NCBI GenBank assembly: GCA_021018815.1
Contig: JAITYX010000003.1
Location: 2,356,001-2,420,000 of the forward strand
From: Talinum fruticosum
Lineage: Eukaryota > Streptophyta > Magnoliopsida > Caryophyllales > Talinaceae
Reading direction: 5' to 3'
Length of the DNA: 64,000 nt
Positions 47,407 to 58,677 of the stretch are shown piece after piece; positions within the stretch are counted from its first letter, which is position 1, and each line of letters begins with the position of its first letter. The notes beneath the pieces are model-generated. The model saw only the letters and a program-made list of their open reading frames with translations. It made no database searches and was not told the origin of the DNA. Made by a program: the position numbers and the translations under genes.

Positions 47407-47787
47407 ATCTCCCCTTTTTGATGAAAGGCATTCCAAATTTAAACGAAACTTTGTTAGTGAAAAAAATCGACTACGAGTAGTAGCTCATGATGAAAGTATA
47501 CTTAGTCTAACAGAGCAAGAAGAATATAGTCGAGCATAAGGTGAAAATGCTTAGTAATGAAATAAAGTAAACTCGAAACATTATAAGCATAGAAATTATG
47601 TAAGAGAAAGCATTACTTTATTGATCTTAACAAAAATTACAAAAGTCAAAAAGGGAAAACTCCCCTAAACAAGACAACAAGTTTTCTAACTCTATTTCTC
47701 CCCCTTGCCTTTCAACAAAAATAATAACAAAAAGAAGGGAGAAAAGAACAAGTAATACAAATTAGTTGTCCGGACAAAAAAACAATT
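47407..47787 (-). other. Cop-B polypurine tract and 3' untranslated spacer
   Basis: Polypurine tract at 47407-47421 (AAAAAGGGGAGATT on minus) next to the LTR, then about 365 bp matching the Cop-A spacer 45151-45573, without the Cop-A duplication. No coding sequence is seen. Confidence 0.65.
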
Positions 47788-49450
47788 TTAGAAAGAGGAA
47801 AATTCGGGGACACCGAGGAATCGTGACTCGAGTGCATGGCTCCTACGAGGGAGGAGGGGATTTCGAGTGGAGGCGGAGGTGCACCGGCGTTGATATGATC
47901 TTGACGATGTGCTTGAGCACGACGAGGGAGAACCGGGATTATCCTCGGGGCTCGGCTCCGAGTGGCTGACCCGGAGTGAGTGGATCGAGGGGTTCTTCCC
48001 TTGGGACCTCGGTGGCTGGAGGGGCTGCTCTGTCGACCCGCTGGAGTAGCTAGGTCGTCTAACCCACCTGCAGGCTAGCTGTTTGAGCTGAGAACCGCTA
48101 TTTGAGCTTGTGGAGCGATCGACCCTCGGCGGTTGCCACGGCCTCTTCTTCCCTTTGCCCGGAAGGGCTTGCCTCAGCCGCGGGTTCCTCATTATCTGCT
48201 CGCTGCATCTGCGGCTTCTTCTTCTTCTTCCTCATCCCCGCTGTCCGAGGAGGCCGGACACTGGGCTCGAAGACGCTTCGGACGCGTCCGAGTCATCATG
48301 GTCTCGAGCCGCCTTGGACCGTCTCTCTCTGAGGAGCTCAACCAGCTCCTTCTGCTCCTTTACCAGTTCCCTCATCTCAAGAACTAGAGACTGCTTGCTC
48401 TCGGATTTGGGATTGACCAGTCTTTTGGTTGATGGTCGGATTTTGGAGAACAGATTTGAAAGCTCCGAGCATGTCTCCGAATTCGGAAGACACGAAGCCG
48501 ATCTTGTCTATAAAAACAGGAGACAAGAGAGCAGAGAGAGATTTTGAGGCACCAGAGGTGTAAGTACTACCAAGTGTAGAGGGAAGAGAGAGAGGGGTTG
48601 ATTTACGAGTCCGAGGTGGAGAAGGAGGCCTCGGCTACGAGTTGCGAACCCGGACACCGGGGTCGGTTTCCTGGTATCCGTACCCCTGCGGTTCCTTCTT
48701 GCCGACCATAACGGCGGCCTCGGACACCGCGTTTGGGTCCGAGGGGAGAGGAACTTGGAATTGCTTGAAGACAAGGGTCGAGAAGAGCACCGAAAGGAAG
48801 GGAGGTGTTCTTCTTGGATTGGAGTTGAGCTGGCACGGCGGCCATTTGCTCAATGATAGAGGAGAAGAGGTCTACTTCGTATCCCTCAAGGATGTCGAAG
48901 AGGGCTTTGAGATGCTTGGAGTCGAGGTTCTCCTTGCTGGAATGCTTTGTGAGAAAAAGGTTCTCATCAGCAGAAAGCACGAAGGCGAGCTTCGATTTCA
49001 ATTGAGTCACGAAAAGTTTTTCTGGACCTAGGGAATTCTTTGCCGTATTTTTCAAAGAAGTCGTCGGCGACTTCGGTGAAAGGAATAGGATTGCTTGTTC
49101 AAGAAAAGAGAGGAGACCTTGAATAGGCGGTGGAGGAGAGAGGTGTTTAGACGAACGGTAATGTTCGAACCCTAGAGGTTAGAACATTTTCGGAGTGGGT
49201 GAGGTGAGTATAGAACTCGAAACGAGTTCGGGATAGATGAACTCGCTGAAGCATAGAAAGTTGTATGCTCCGGTGGTTTGTATGTTGGACAACCAAGAAA
49301 ATTTGGTTGTTGGAAAGAATTTGTCGTCCGGAGCAAGGTGCTTGGATGACAATGGGTTTGGAAGGGGTTGAGCTTTCTAGCTTATTGGTGCGAGGCTTTT
49401 TGGAGGATGAAGAAACACTGGAAGTCGGGATGGTTTCCTCTTTTAGGCAT
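47788..49450 (-). pseudogene. Cop-B extra ORF downstream of pol
   Basis: Counterpart of 43454-45150. The minus-strand ATG at 49450 starts MPKRGNHPDF. The open piece 49147-49605 covers the basic segment (SSSSKKPRTNKLESS) and the SSFYTHLTHSENV region; 48603-49055 covers the helical middle (SKLAFVLSADENLFLTKHSS, FDILEGYEVDLF); 47788-48192 covers the C-terminal part, ending VPEFSSF and stop. It is less interrupted than the Cop-A copy. No recognised catalytic motif is present. Confidence 0.6.
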
Positions 49451-49679
49451 TGTGAGAGAAGGAAGGAAAAGATGAAACTTTTCGAGTAGGAAAGAGAAGG
49501 AGATGAAAAGAAAAGTATAGAAGAAAGAGATGAGAGCAGTCGTAACTTACGAGAGAGAGAGAGCTTCTTCGATGCTTGCGAGATGATCAAGGATGACTTG
49601 TTCACGTAGTAATCTTTCGCGAGAAGTTTCGTTTGAAAGAGATGGAGTTTAGAGTACCAAGATGAAGATGGATAGACGT

Positions 49680-49687
49680 TATTTATA
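49680..49687 (-). promoter_or_regulatory. Candidate internal promoter for the Cop-B extra ORF
   Basis: TATAAATA on the minus strand about 230 bp upstream of the extra ORF, matching the Cop-A box at 43212-43219. Confidence 0.45.
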
Positions 49688-50071
49688 GAAAATAAGCGCG
49701 CTCGTCAACTATCCGTTAAATATAACTCCGTTCGACTCGGCTTGTCCATCAGTCACAAAAGACCGGTGTGACGGTTCTCTTCAACGGTTGAGATTCCAGC
49801 GGTTAGAAATCCACGGCTAATGTACGATCGCGGCGCTCGAGAAAGAGAGAGAAAAGATTTTGAAAATATGATCCGAAACTCTCCACTGTTCTAGAGATAG
49901 TTTCAGAAAATTTGAAGTCCAAGTTTCTCTACGTCGAGTTTGACTCGAAAGGTTTCGAGTGACTCGAAACGCAAAATAACTATTAGCCCGGTATCACTGA
50001 ATCAATCGAACTAATCGTTATTGACAAAGAAAGCACATAGCACGGAATTATGCAACAAGAGTAGCACATAG

Positions 50072-53000
50072 TTAAGCATTTAACATACCAAGCTCATTCC
50101 GAATAAAACAAAATTGATCTTCACCAAGAGGCTTAGTAAAGATATCGGCTAATTGAAGATTAGTAGGAATGAACTCAAGTTCAATATCACCCTTTTACGA
50201 GTGATCGCGTAAGAAGTGATACCGACCTCGATATGCTTTGTTTTCGAATGCTTGGACGGGGTTCTTGGTGATGCTAATTGTGCTTTGGTTGTCACACTTG
50301 ATAGGTACTGATTTGAATGATAGTCCAAGATCGCTCAAGTGTTGCTTTATCCAAAGAATGCGAGCGCAACAAGCTCCAGTGGCAATATATTCGGATTCCG
50401 CGATCGATAGAGCTGCGAGTTACGCTTCTTTGAGTGCCAAGATATTAGGGACTGACCTAGAAATTCGCAAGCTCCGGATGTGCTCTTTCGATCAAGTTTG
50501 TATCTGCGTAGTCTACGTCCGAGTATCCGGTCGAGTTAGTTACGAGTCTCCGGAATACCATAGACCTAAATTACGAGTGCTGCAAGATATCCGAAAATTC
50601 TCTTCACCGCGGTGCGATGTGATTCTTTTGGATTAGCTTGAAATCTTGCGCATAAACAAACACTGAACATTATATCCGGCCTGCTTGGAAGTAAGATATA
50701 GCAAAGATCCAATCATACCTCGATAAAGTTTCGATCTATTGCTTTACCTTTCTCATCCGAGTCAAGCTTTATACTGCTTGCTCATAGGAGTAGATGCATG
50801 TTTTGCATCTTGAAGTTTGTATTTCTTCAGCGGTTCCTTGGTGTACTTAGATTGATGAACAAAGATCCCATCCTTGTCTTATTTGATTTGTAACCCAAGG
50901 AAGAAATTGAGTTCTCCCATCATACTCATTTGGAATTCTTGACTCATCAACTCAGAAAATTCTTAACACGAAATTCATTAGTAGCACCGAAAATGATATC
51001 ATCAACATAGATTTGAACAATAAGGAAATCTTTCCCTTTGGTCTTTATGAAGAGAGTCTTGTCGATCTGACCTCTTTTAAAATCATTTTGAACCAAGAAG
51101 CTACTCGAGTCTTTCATACTAAGCTCGAGGTTCTTGTTTAAGACCATAGAGAGCCTTTTGAAGTTTGAAAACATGATTTGGAAATTCTGAGTTTTCAAAA
51201 CCGGGAGGCTGCTCGACATAGACTTCTTCTTTAATAAAACCATTGAGAAATGCACACTTAACATCCATTTGATATAATTTAATATGCATACTTGGATGCA
51301 AATGCCAACAGATATTCTAATAGCTTCGATTCAGCTACAGGTGCAAAGGTTTCCCCACAATCAATTCCTTCTTCTTGATTGTAACCTTAAGCCACAAGTC
51401 TAGCCTTGTTTCGACTACCACTCTACCCTCATCCAGTTTGTTTTTGAAAACCCATTTGGTTCCTATAGCTGGGTGGTCGAGAAGGTCGGTTGCTCGGAGT
51501 CCGAGACTTGGTTTCTCTCAAATTGATTAAGTTCCTCTTGCATGGCCTCTACCCATTCAGGTTCATTAAGAGCCTCTATTGCATTTTGGGTTCGAGTTAA
51601 TGAAATGAATGCGGTGAATGCACATAGATTATGTAGAGAGGAATGAGTTCTTACCCCACTATTGATATCAGAAATGATGTTTTCTTGGGGATGACTGGAA
51701 GTAAATTTGAATGCTTTACCAGTCCTTAGATTCACCGAGGTTGGTGGGCTGAACCGCTTGATCTTCGAAGCTTGTTACGAGTGATCCTCTTCATTAACTT
51801 GTTCGTTACGATTGAGCTCTTGAGCTGTCTCATTCCGAGTTTCCTCGTTACGAGTGACTTCATTCTAATCAAGTTGGGTCCGAGTCTTTATAGGCTCGAC
51901 TTCGTCATCATCTCTCCTTAGCTGCAGTTCGAGTATGAAGACTCACTTGGCTTCTCCTGTTCAAGCTCATCAAATACTACGTGGATGCTTTCTTCCACTT
52001 TGTTAGTTCGCTTATTGAAGATGCGATAAGCTTTGCTATGAGAGGAGTAACCCGGAAAAATACCTTCGTCGACCAGAGCATCAAATTTGGTCGGATGATC
52101 CTTACCATTGTTGTGAACGAAGCACTTACATCCGAATGGTCTGAAATAGGAATATTTGGCTTCTTCCCTTTGTAGAGCTCATAAGGTGTTTTCTTCAGAA
52201 TGGGTCCGATGAGGCATCTATTTAGAGTGTAGTTGGTTGTGTTCATTGCCTCCGCCAGAAATAGTAAGGCAAGTTGTGCTCAATCATCATCGTCCTTGCT
52301 ATTTCTTCAAGGGTTCTGTTCTTTCTCTCTACTACTCCATTACTGTTGAGGAGTTACGGGTGCTTGAGAAGTTGTGAGAGATTCCATTTTTGTCACGGAA
52401 CTACGAGAATTCCGAGTAATCAAACTCCCTTCCATGGTCGGTTCGAATCCTCCGGATCCGAGTGCGAGACTCAACTTGAATTTTCTGCAGAGCTTGCTGA
52501 ACTTCTTGAAAGCTTCATTTTTATGCTTAAGAAAACACACCCAGGTAAATCGTGAATAATCATCAATAATAACAAGTATGTAAGATTTACCTCTCGAAAC
52601 TCTTCACGAGGATTTCACCACATAAGTCCATATGCGATAATTCAAGCACGTTGGATGTGGAAGCTGTCTTCGAGAGATTTGAATGAAGATCGACTTGTTT
52701 CCCTCGGTGCATGCTTCACATATTTTGTCTTTCTCAAAAACACGGTTAGGCAAATCCCTAACTAAACCATTAGATGCCAATTTCTTTATAGTATGCATGC
52801 TGATATGGCCTAATCTACGATGCCAAGTCCATGAATCATCATGGAAAGATGCTTTTAAACAAGATAAGTTCGACTTGGATCGAAAGAGGGATGATGTAGG
52901 TATTACTCGATCTCTTACACGAAAGCTTGATCTCTTTGGTAGAGACATCGAAATAGTGCAATTGGTGCGAGTGAATCTTACCTCTTGACCTTTGTCACAT

Positions 53001-53250
53001 AGTTGAGAGATGCTTGAGCGGATTATACTTCAATCCCTTGACAAGATAGACTGGACTGACCAGATTGCTTCCTTTTCCAATCTTGCCAATCCCCACGATC
53101 TTGCCCTTGCTATCATCTCCAAATGTGACTTTTCCTCCTTTATGTCTGTTCAACTCGGAAAAGAGTCCTGCATCTCCGACATATGGCGTGAACAGCCACT
53201 TGTCAAGGTACTAGTGTCCTTTCGATCTCTTACGAGTGACCTGCAAAACA
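50072..53250 (-). pseudogene. Cop-B pol: protease, integrase, RT, RNase H
   Basis: Minus-strand order: protease near 53160-53230, where the LDSGCSRHM core of Cop-A is frameshifted after the Asp; integrase zinc finger at 52604-52948 with HRRLGHISMHT and CEAC; integrase core near 52340-52560 and the C-terminal part at 51977-52246 (NRCLIGPILKKTPYELYKGK); reverse transcriptase at 50870-51530 with [13 protein letters not shown] and catalytic YVDD at 50998-51009; RNase H ending LGMLNA, stop at 50072-50074. Several frameshifts are present. Confidence 0.86.
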
Positions 53251-55068
53251 AAGAGAATCTAACCCTTCTCACTTCCTCTAATGAACCCAGTAACATTATT
53301 TACTTGTGGTTCTTTTACGAGGAAGAAGGTGTTTTGGAACCCAGATTTGAATGACTTTGGGTTTTGTCCGATTCCGAGTCTTCCTCTCGAGAGAATTGAG
53401 TCTGTGTCTCTTTCTTTTTGAAAATCTTTCCTTTTGAAACAGGAGAGAATGGTTTCTTTTTGTAAACGGTTCCGGGCTTAGTCCTTCTTTCATTTACGTG
53501 AATGGGACCTTGCTCGGCTTTCCTGAACTTCACGGTTACGGAGTCATTTTTAAACAGTTACGAGTAGGAATTTGATTCCTCTTCTCCGTTGAAACCAAGA
53601 CCTTCTTCTCGAAAGGAGACACATTGTGATCCTAAGAGCATGTCAAGGTTTTTCGACCTTGAGTAAATTTTAAAACCAGATCTTGAGACTCGGTGAGCTT
53701 ACGTTTTAGTTGCTCATTTTCTTTCCTGAGTAACTCGGACTCGGTCTCATTAGCTTGAGCACTAGTCTTGAGTTCTCCGAGCGTGAGTCTCGGTTTTCCA
53801 ATTCGTTTTCAAAGAATTGCTCTCGAAGAAATTGACTCAAGTTGTTCTTTGAAATGGGAAGAATCGGAATTGGACTTTTCTTCCAAAGTAAAAATGTATT
53901 TAGCTAAATCAACTTTGGAGAATTTGAGGAAGTAATTTATTACCTCTTGAGGATCGGTTTCCTCAACGTCTGAGTGCGAGTCGGACTCTCTTACGGCTTC
54001 CGAGTCGGAGATTGCCATCGAGACACTTTGAGTCATCCGAGTCCTCGTCATCTTCTGATGAGTCCTCATCACTCCATGTTGCCATCATGGCCTTTTTCTT
54101 CTTCCTGTCCCTTTTCCTTTTTGGACGAGTCCTTGACTATGTGGTCTTTGCTACCACATTCAAAACATCTAGAATTCTTAGACAAAGATAACTTTGAAGG
54201 AGAAGAGAACTTACCTTTTCTATCTCTCTTATCTTTCTTGTAGAATTCTTCTTTTGGCCTTTTGTCCCATCTTTTGTGCTTCATCATTCTCTTGAAGCCT
54301 CTTGCAATAAGTGCCATGGGATCGTTTTCTAAGTCGGAGGAGCTCAGATTTGCTTCTTTGGATTCCGAGGCTTTAAATGCAATGTTTCTTATGGTACTAC
54401 CCTCAGCATCCTCCTCTTCTAGATGGATTTCGTGTGTTAGAAGCTTTCCGATGAGCTCGTCCGGCTTTAAGAGTGAGAGGTTCCGAGCCTCCTCTATGGC
54501 GGTCACTTTGGGACCCCATCTTTTCTTGGGTAGGCTTCGAGAATTTTCCGGCACATTTCTTCGTGGGAGATCTTCTTTCCCGAGTGATTTGAGATTGTTG
54601 GTAATCTCAATAAACCGAATGAACATCCGAGTGATATTCTCCTCTGGCTCCATCTTAAAAAGCTCATATTTGTGAAGATATTGACTTATCTTTGCTTGTA
54701 TGACCTGGCTTGTGCCTTCATAAGTGTTGACAAGGGTGTCCCACACTTCTTTTGCTGAATCACGAGCGGACATTCGGTTGTATTATTCGAGCTTATGGCG
54801 CACATAAGGATGTTCATGGCTTTGAAATTCTTTACGAACTTCTCTGCCTGCTGGTGTGAACTCGGCCTTTGTCTTGGAAAGGATTACGAATTCATCTGTC
54901 TTCATTGGAATGTAGTTTCCTTGTTGTATGATTTCCCATACTTCTTCATCATGATCCATGAGGAAACATTCCATAAGCTTCTTCCGAGTGCCCAAAGTTT
55001 GATCCTTTGAATTTTGGTGGCTCGTTGGAAGATCTTCCTTCGTCAAACTCTCCGGCTGTTCGAGCCAT
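53251..55068 (-). pseudogene. Cop-B gag
   Basis: The ATG at 55068 (MAR...GEFDEG) leads to open pieces at 54783-55046 (LMECFLMDHDEEVWEIIQQG) and 54069-54773 (capsid words SQYLHKYELFKMEPEENITR, then the zinc knuckle CFECGSKDHIVKDS). The last Cys of the knuckle is Ser, while in Cop-A it is Tyr and in Cop-C it is intact. The acidic linker at 53809-54072 follows (SDSEAVRESDSHSD). It is longer and less broken than Cop-A gag. Confidence 0.82.
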
Positions 55069-55114
55069 TTGATCTTTAAACCTTTGGATTGTTAGATCCT
55101 TTACTGAAAGGCTA

Positions 55115-55126
55115 GGCTCGATACCA
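55115..55126 (-). other. Primer binding site, Cop-B
   Basis: The minus strand reads TGGTATCGAGCC two bases after the 5' LTR, the same one-base-short initiator tRNA-Met PBS as in Cop-A and Cop-D. Confidence 0.82.
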
Positions 55127-55128
55127 AT

Positions 55129-56704
55129 TGAAGGTTTGCTCGGGGAGAGTCCGAGTCACCCTAGAGGGGAGGTGAATAGGGTGATAGAAAATTCTTTGTG
55201 AAATCAAATTCTTTTGCGCAGAATAGAGAAGAAGATAGATTCCGAGTCTATCAACCGGGTCGAGAAAGATTGAACTCGGAAGGCAATAAGATAGAAAGAA
55301 CAAGAGCAATAAAGGCATGCTGAGTCTAGAATGAACTCGGAAAGTTAACACTTAGATTTTACGTGGAAACCCTCCTGGGGCGGAAAACCATGGACCGTGT
55401 CAATCCGGACACGAAGTCAAATCCACTATTTTGAGTCCACAAAATACCGTGAATCGATCGAACCCGAGTTGCTCTCTTAGACAACTCTATACAAGTTTTC
55501 CTAGGCTCGAGAAATTCCCTTATCCGATCTAGTCCTTCCTAGCTGAGATAACCCTTACAGCTAGGGACAACTAACCTGAGTTAACCCTTCCAGCTTAGTC
55601 AAGGGACCTTACAAAGTATGTAAGAAAGAGTTTGTAATTGAGTACAAGACCTTACAACTCGAAAGTAATGAATTACAGAGTGGGAGTTCTAAGTTGAAGA
55701 TTGAAAGTAAATACAATAACTTTGAGCAAGTACTTGTATAGACAATATATTCGGCAACCTTCAAGTCTTGTGAAGTGGCTTATATTTATAGATAACCAGG
55801 CAGAGTAGCCGTTATCTTCATCTCGCTGACTGAGAGTCTTCGTGACCATTGATAAAAGCTTTCGAGTCACGCGAAAGTATCCGTTGTAATGTGAACGTTG
55901 GACAACGGTTTAACTCTCTTGGAAATCCCAAAACCATTGGCATTGTCTTGATTGATAAGGTGGAAACCACCGTTAAGCTTAGCGTTTCGGTTTTCCAGAT
56001 TTGGAAACAGACGACTTCCGACACAATCTTCCGGGACTGGAGCAGGGAAGGTGAAAAGCCATGTCTGCTGGTGATTTGACGTTACGAAGCCGGTTTCTTT
56101 TGTGGTTTGAAAAAGGTGTATCCTTGATTGAATAACCTACAAAAATAAATTACCTTCTGGTTCTCAAAGTATAAAATACTTTGGTCCAAGGTTATACACG
56201 GATAATAAAATAATTATGATAATTAAACAACTGATTATCTCGAGTCGAAACGAAATGAAATTTTCTAAGTCTAATATCCATGATACTCGAATTCCATCCG
56301 ACTTAGTCTAAGTAATAAACCAAGTTCTATAAAGAATATCGGAGAGAATTAACTTGATATAGACTAAGCATGGAATGAGCTAAGAATATTGACTATAACA
56401 AAATAGAACATATAACCACAAGTCGGATTCCGAGTGAGAAATGGCGGAATAATGGTATATTCAAACTGCGATAAATCTAAGTGACGCTGGACTCGGAACA
56501 AAGAACCAGTTTTCTAAGTCACTTACGAGATAAGCAGGAATTATAAGAAGTAGGAACTGTATCACATAAAGAAGATACAACTTTACTCAAAGAAGTTTCG
56601 TGATATGGAGAATGCCTTGGAATCAAAACTCAATAAGTATGGGATTGTTATACTTGACTCATTTAATGCAACTCGAAATGCATTAAGAGATGTTTGAGTC
56701 TTCA
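55129..56704 (-). repeat. Cop-B 5' LTR (long form)
   Basis: A 1576-bp LTR from TGAAGACTCAAACATCTC at 56704 to GAGCAAACCTTCA at 55129. It is very similar to the 3' LTR, which suggests a relatively young insertion; many differences are single-base changes at CAG, CTG or CCG words. Minus-strand TATA box at 55783-55790. Confidence 0.9.
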
Positions 56705-57483
56705 TAACGTTCACATTACAACGGATACTTTCGAGTGACTCGAAAGCTTCTATCAATGGTCACGAGAGGACTCTCGGTGAGCGAGATGACGCAAACGGCT
56801 ACTCGCCTGGTCATCTATAAATAGAAACCACCTCACAAGACTTGAAGATTGTCGAACATATTGTTAATACACATACTTGCTCAAAGTCATTGTGTTTATT
56901 TTCACTCTTCTACTTACAACTCCCATTCAGTAATTCACTACTTTCCGAATTGTAAGGTCTTGTACTCGATTACAAACTCTTTTTACATTCTTTGTAAGGT
57001 CCCTTGACTAAGCTCGTAAGGGTTAACTCAGCTTAGTTGTCCCTAGCTGTAAGGGTTATCTCAGCTAGGAAGTACTAGATCGGATAAGGGAATTTCGAGT
57101 CTAGGAAAACTTGTATAGAGTTGTCTAAGGGAGCAACTCGGGTTCGATCGGTTCACGGTATTTTGTGGACTCAAAATAGTGGATTTGACTTCGTGTTTGG
57201 ACTAGCACGGTCCGTGGTTTTCTGCCCCGGGAGGGTTTCCACGTAATCTCTAAGCGTTATCTTTCCGAGTTCATTCTAGACTCGCAGCGGTTTACGACTC
57301 TTGCTTAATTTACTTATCCACTCGTAATAGCATTTCCGAGTCCAAACTTTTCGACCCTGTTGATAGACTCGAACCTGTCTTTGTTTTATTTTCGATAGAG
57401 GAGCTAAAGTTTCCACGAAAAACTTCCATCACCCTATTCAACCCCCTCTAGGGTGACTCGGACTCTCCCCGAGCAAACCTTCA
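56705..57483 (+). repeat. Cop-A 3' LTR, second part
   Basis: Starts AACGTTCACATTACAACGGA and is homologous to 36966-37750, ending GAGCAAACCTTCA directly before the TAATT duplication. It contains the TATA box at 56816-56823. With 45587-45841 it makes one LTR. Confidence 0.88.
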
Positions 57484-58620
57484 TAATTGATTACCTCTTG
57501 AGGATCATTTTCCTCAACATCGGATGAGTATTGTTCCGATTCGGTTTACGTGCTCGAGTCGAGTCATTGCTATTAGACACTTGGACTCATCCTCTATGTC
57601 CGAGTCAGATGAGTCTCCTTCTTCTTCGACTCATCCTCACTATAAGTAATGGTCTTCTTCTTTTTGTAATCTCTCTTCTTTTCGGGCAATATTTGATGGT
57701 GTGTTCCTTGCTACCACACTTAAAACACCCGGAATAATTAGTAGAAAAAGAATTGAGAGGATGAGAGAGTTTACCCTTTCTTTCTTGTTTGAGGACCTCG
57801 GATTTAGGCTTCTTTTTAATATCCGATGCTTCATCATCTTCTTGAAGCCTTTTGCAATTTGCTCTATTGGGTCCTCTTCTGAGTCGGAACTACTTGAACT
57901 TAGTTCAGCTTCTTCCGAGGCTTTTAGTGCAATGTTCCTTCTTGGGCTGTCCTCGGAATCCTCCTCTTGGAGATGTAGCTCATGGGTCGAAGTTTTCCTA
58001 TGAGCTCATCTAACTTCAATTTGCTGAGGTCCTGTGCTTCTTCTATTGCAGTCACCTTTGGACCCCATTTCTTCTTTGGTAGGCTCCTCATAAGTTTTCT
58101 AACAACTTCTTCATTAGGCATCTTCTTACCAAGAGATTTGAGATTATTAACAATCTCTCGTGAATCGGATATACATCTCGGTGATTCTCTCAACTTCTTT
58201 TATTTTGAATAGCTGATACCTGTGGAATTATTGGCTGATCTTAGTTTGTCTCACTTGGCTTGTTCCTTCATATGTTGTCACCAAGGTGTCCCACACCTCC
58301 TTAGCCGTTTCACAAGCCGAGACTCTATTGTACTTCGAAGCATCTATGGCACATAGAAGGATGTTCATAGCTCGAAGTTCTTCTTGTACCTTTCCTTCTC
58401 TTCAGTGGTGTATTCTGACTTTAGTTTTGCCACTATTTGGTCACCTTTTTGCTTTGTGGGAATATAATTTCCCTTGGTGATGACCTTCCGCACTTATTTA
58501 TCAAGATCTTAGATGAATCATTGCATCGGCTTCTTCCAAAGTGCAAACTTTGAACCTTTGAACTTGGGTGGCCTCAAAAGAGATCTTCCTTCTTCGAATT
58601 CTCCAAGTACGATGAGCCAT
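57484..58620 (-). pseudogene. Cop-C gag
   Basis: The minus-strand ATG at 58620 starts MAHRTWRIRRRK-like sequence, frame-damaged, of the same family as the other gags. Open pieces include 57924-58193 (capsid words NNLKSLGKKMPNEEVVRKLM, LPKKKWGPKVTAIEEAQDL) and the zinc knuckle near 57690-57735 (CFKCGSKEHTIKYC), which keeps all four ligands. The acidic linker follows, and reading continues across the Cop-A insertion into 36682 leftwards. It is more diverged from Cop-A and Cop-B than they are from each other. Confidence 0.78.
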
Positions 58621-58662
58621 GATCTTTAAACCTTTGGATGGTGAGATCCTCTTAAAAGGTTA

Positions 58663-58675
58663 GGCTCTAATACCA
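58663..58675 (-). other. Primer binding site, Cop-C
   Basis: The minus strand reads TGGTATTAGAGCC, the initiator tRNA-Met PBS with a single C-to-T change and no base loss, unlike Cop-A, Cop-B and Cop-D. Confidence 0.82.
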
Positions 58676-58677
58676 AT

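Larger units (their letters stand above)
45838..56704 (-). mobile_element. Cop-B: Ty1/copia element inside the Cop-A 3' LTR
   Basis: Minus-strand element of the same family: 5' LTR 55129-56704, PBS 55115-55126, gag, pol, extra ORF, polypurine tract, 3' LTR 45838-47406. Both neighbours outside it are parts of the Cop-A 3' LTR, so it inserted there. Right flank TAACG corresponds to CAACG of the LTR. On the left, the last four LTR bases and the partner duplication are gone; the junction is a shared GGTTT word. Confidence 0.88.
36683..57483 (+). mobile_element. Cop-A: Ty1/copia element with extra ORF (outer bounds)
   Basis: A plus-strand element with LTR ends TGAAGACTCGG and CAAACCTTCA and a perfect 5-bp duplication TAATT (36678-36682 and 57484-57488). 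Order: 5' LTR, PBS for initiator tRNA-Met, gag, protease, integrase, reverse transcriptase, RNase H, then an extra ORF, polypurine tract and 3' LTR. Integrase before reverse transcriptase defines Ty1/copia. The 3' LTR is split by Cop-B (45838-56704). The extra 3' ORF position recalls Sirevirus-type copia elements, but I cannot assign the lineage firmly. Own length without Cop-B is about 9.9 kb. Confidence 0.9.
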
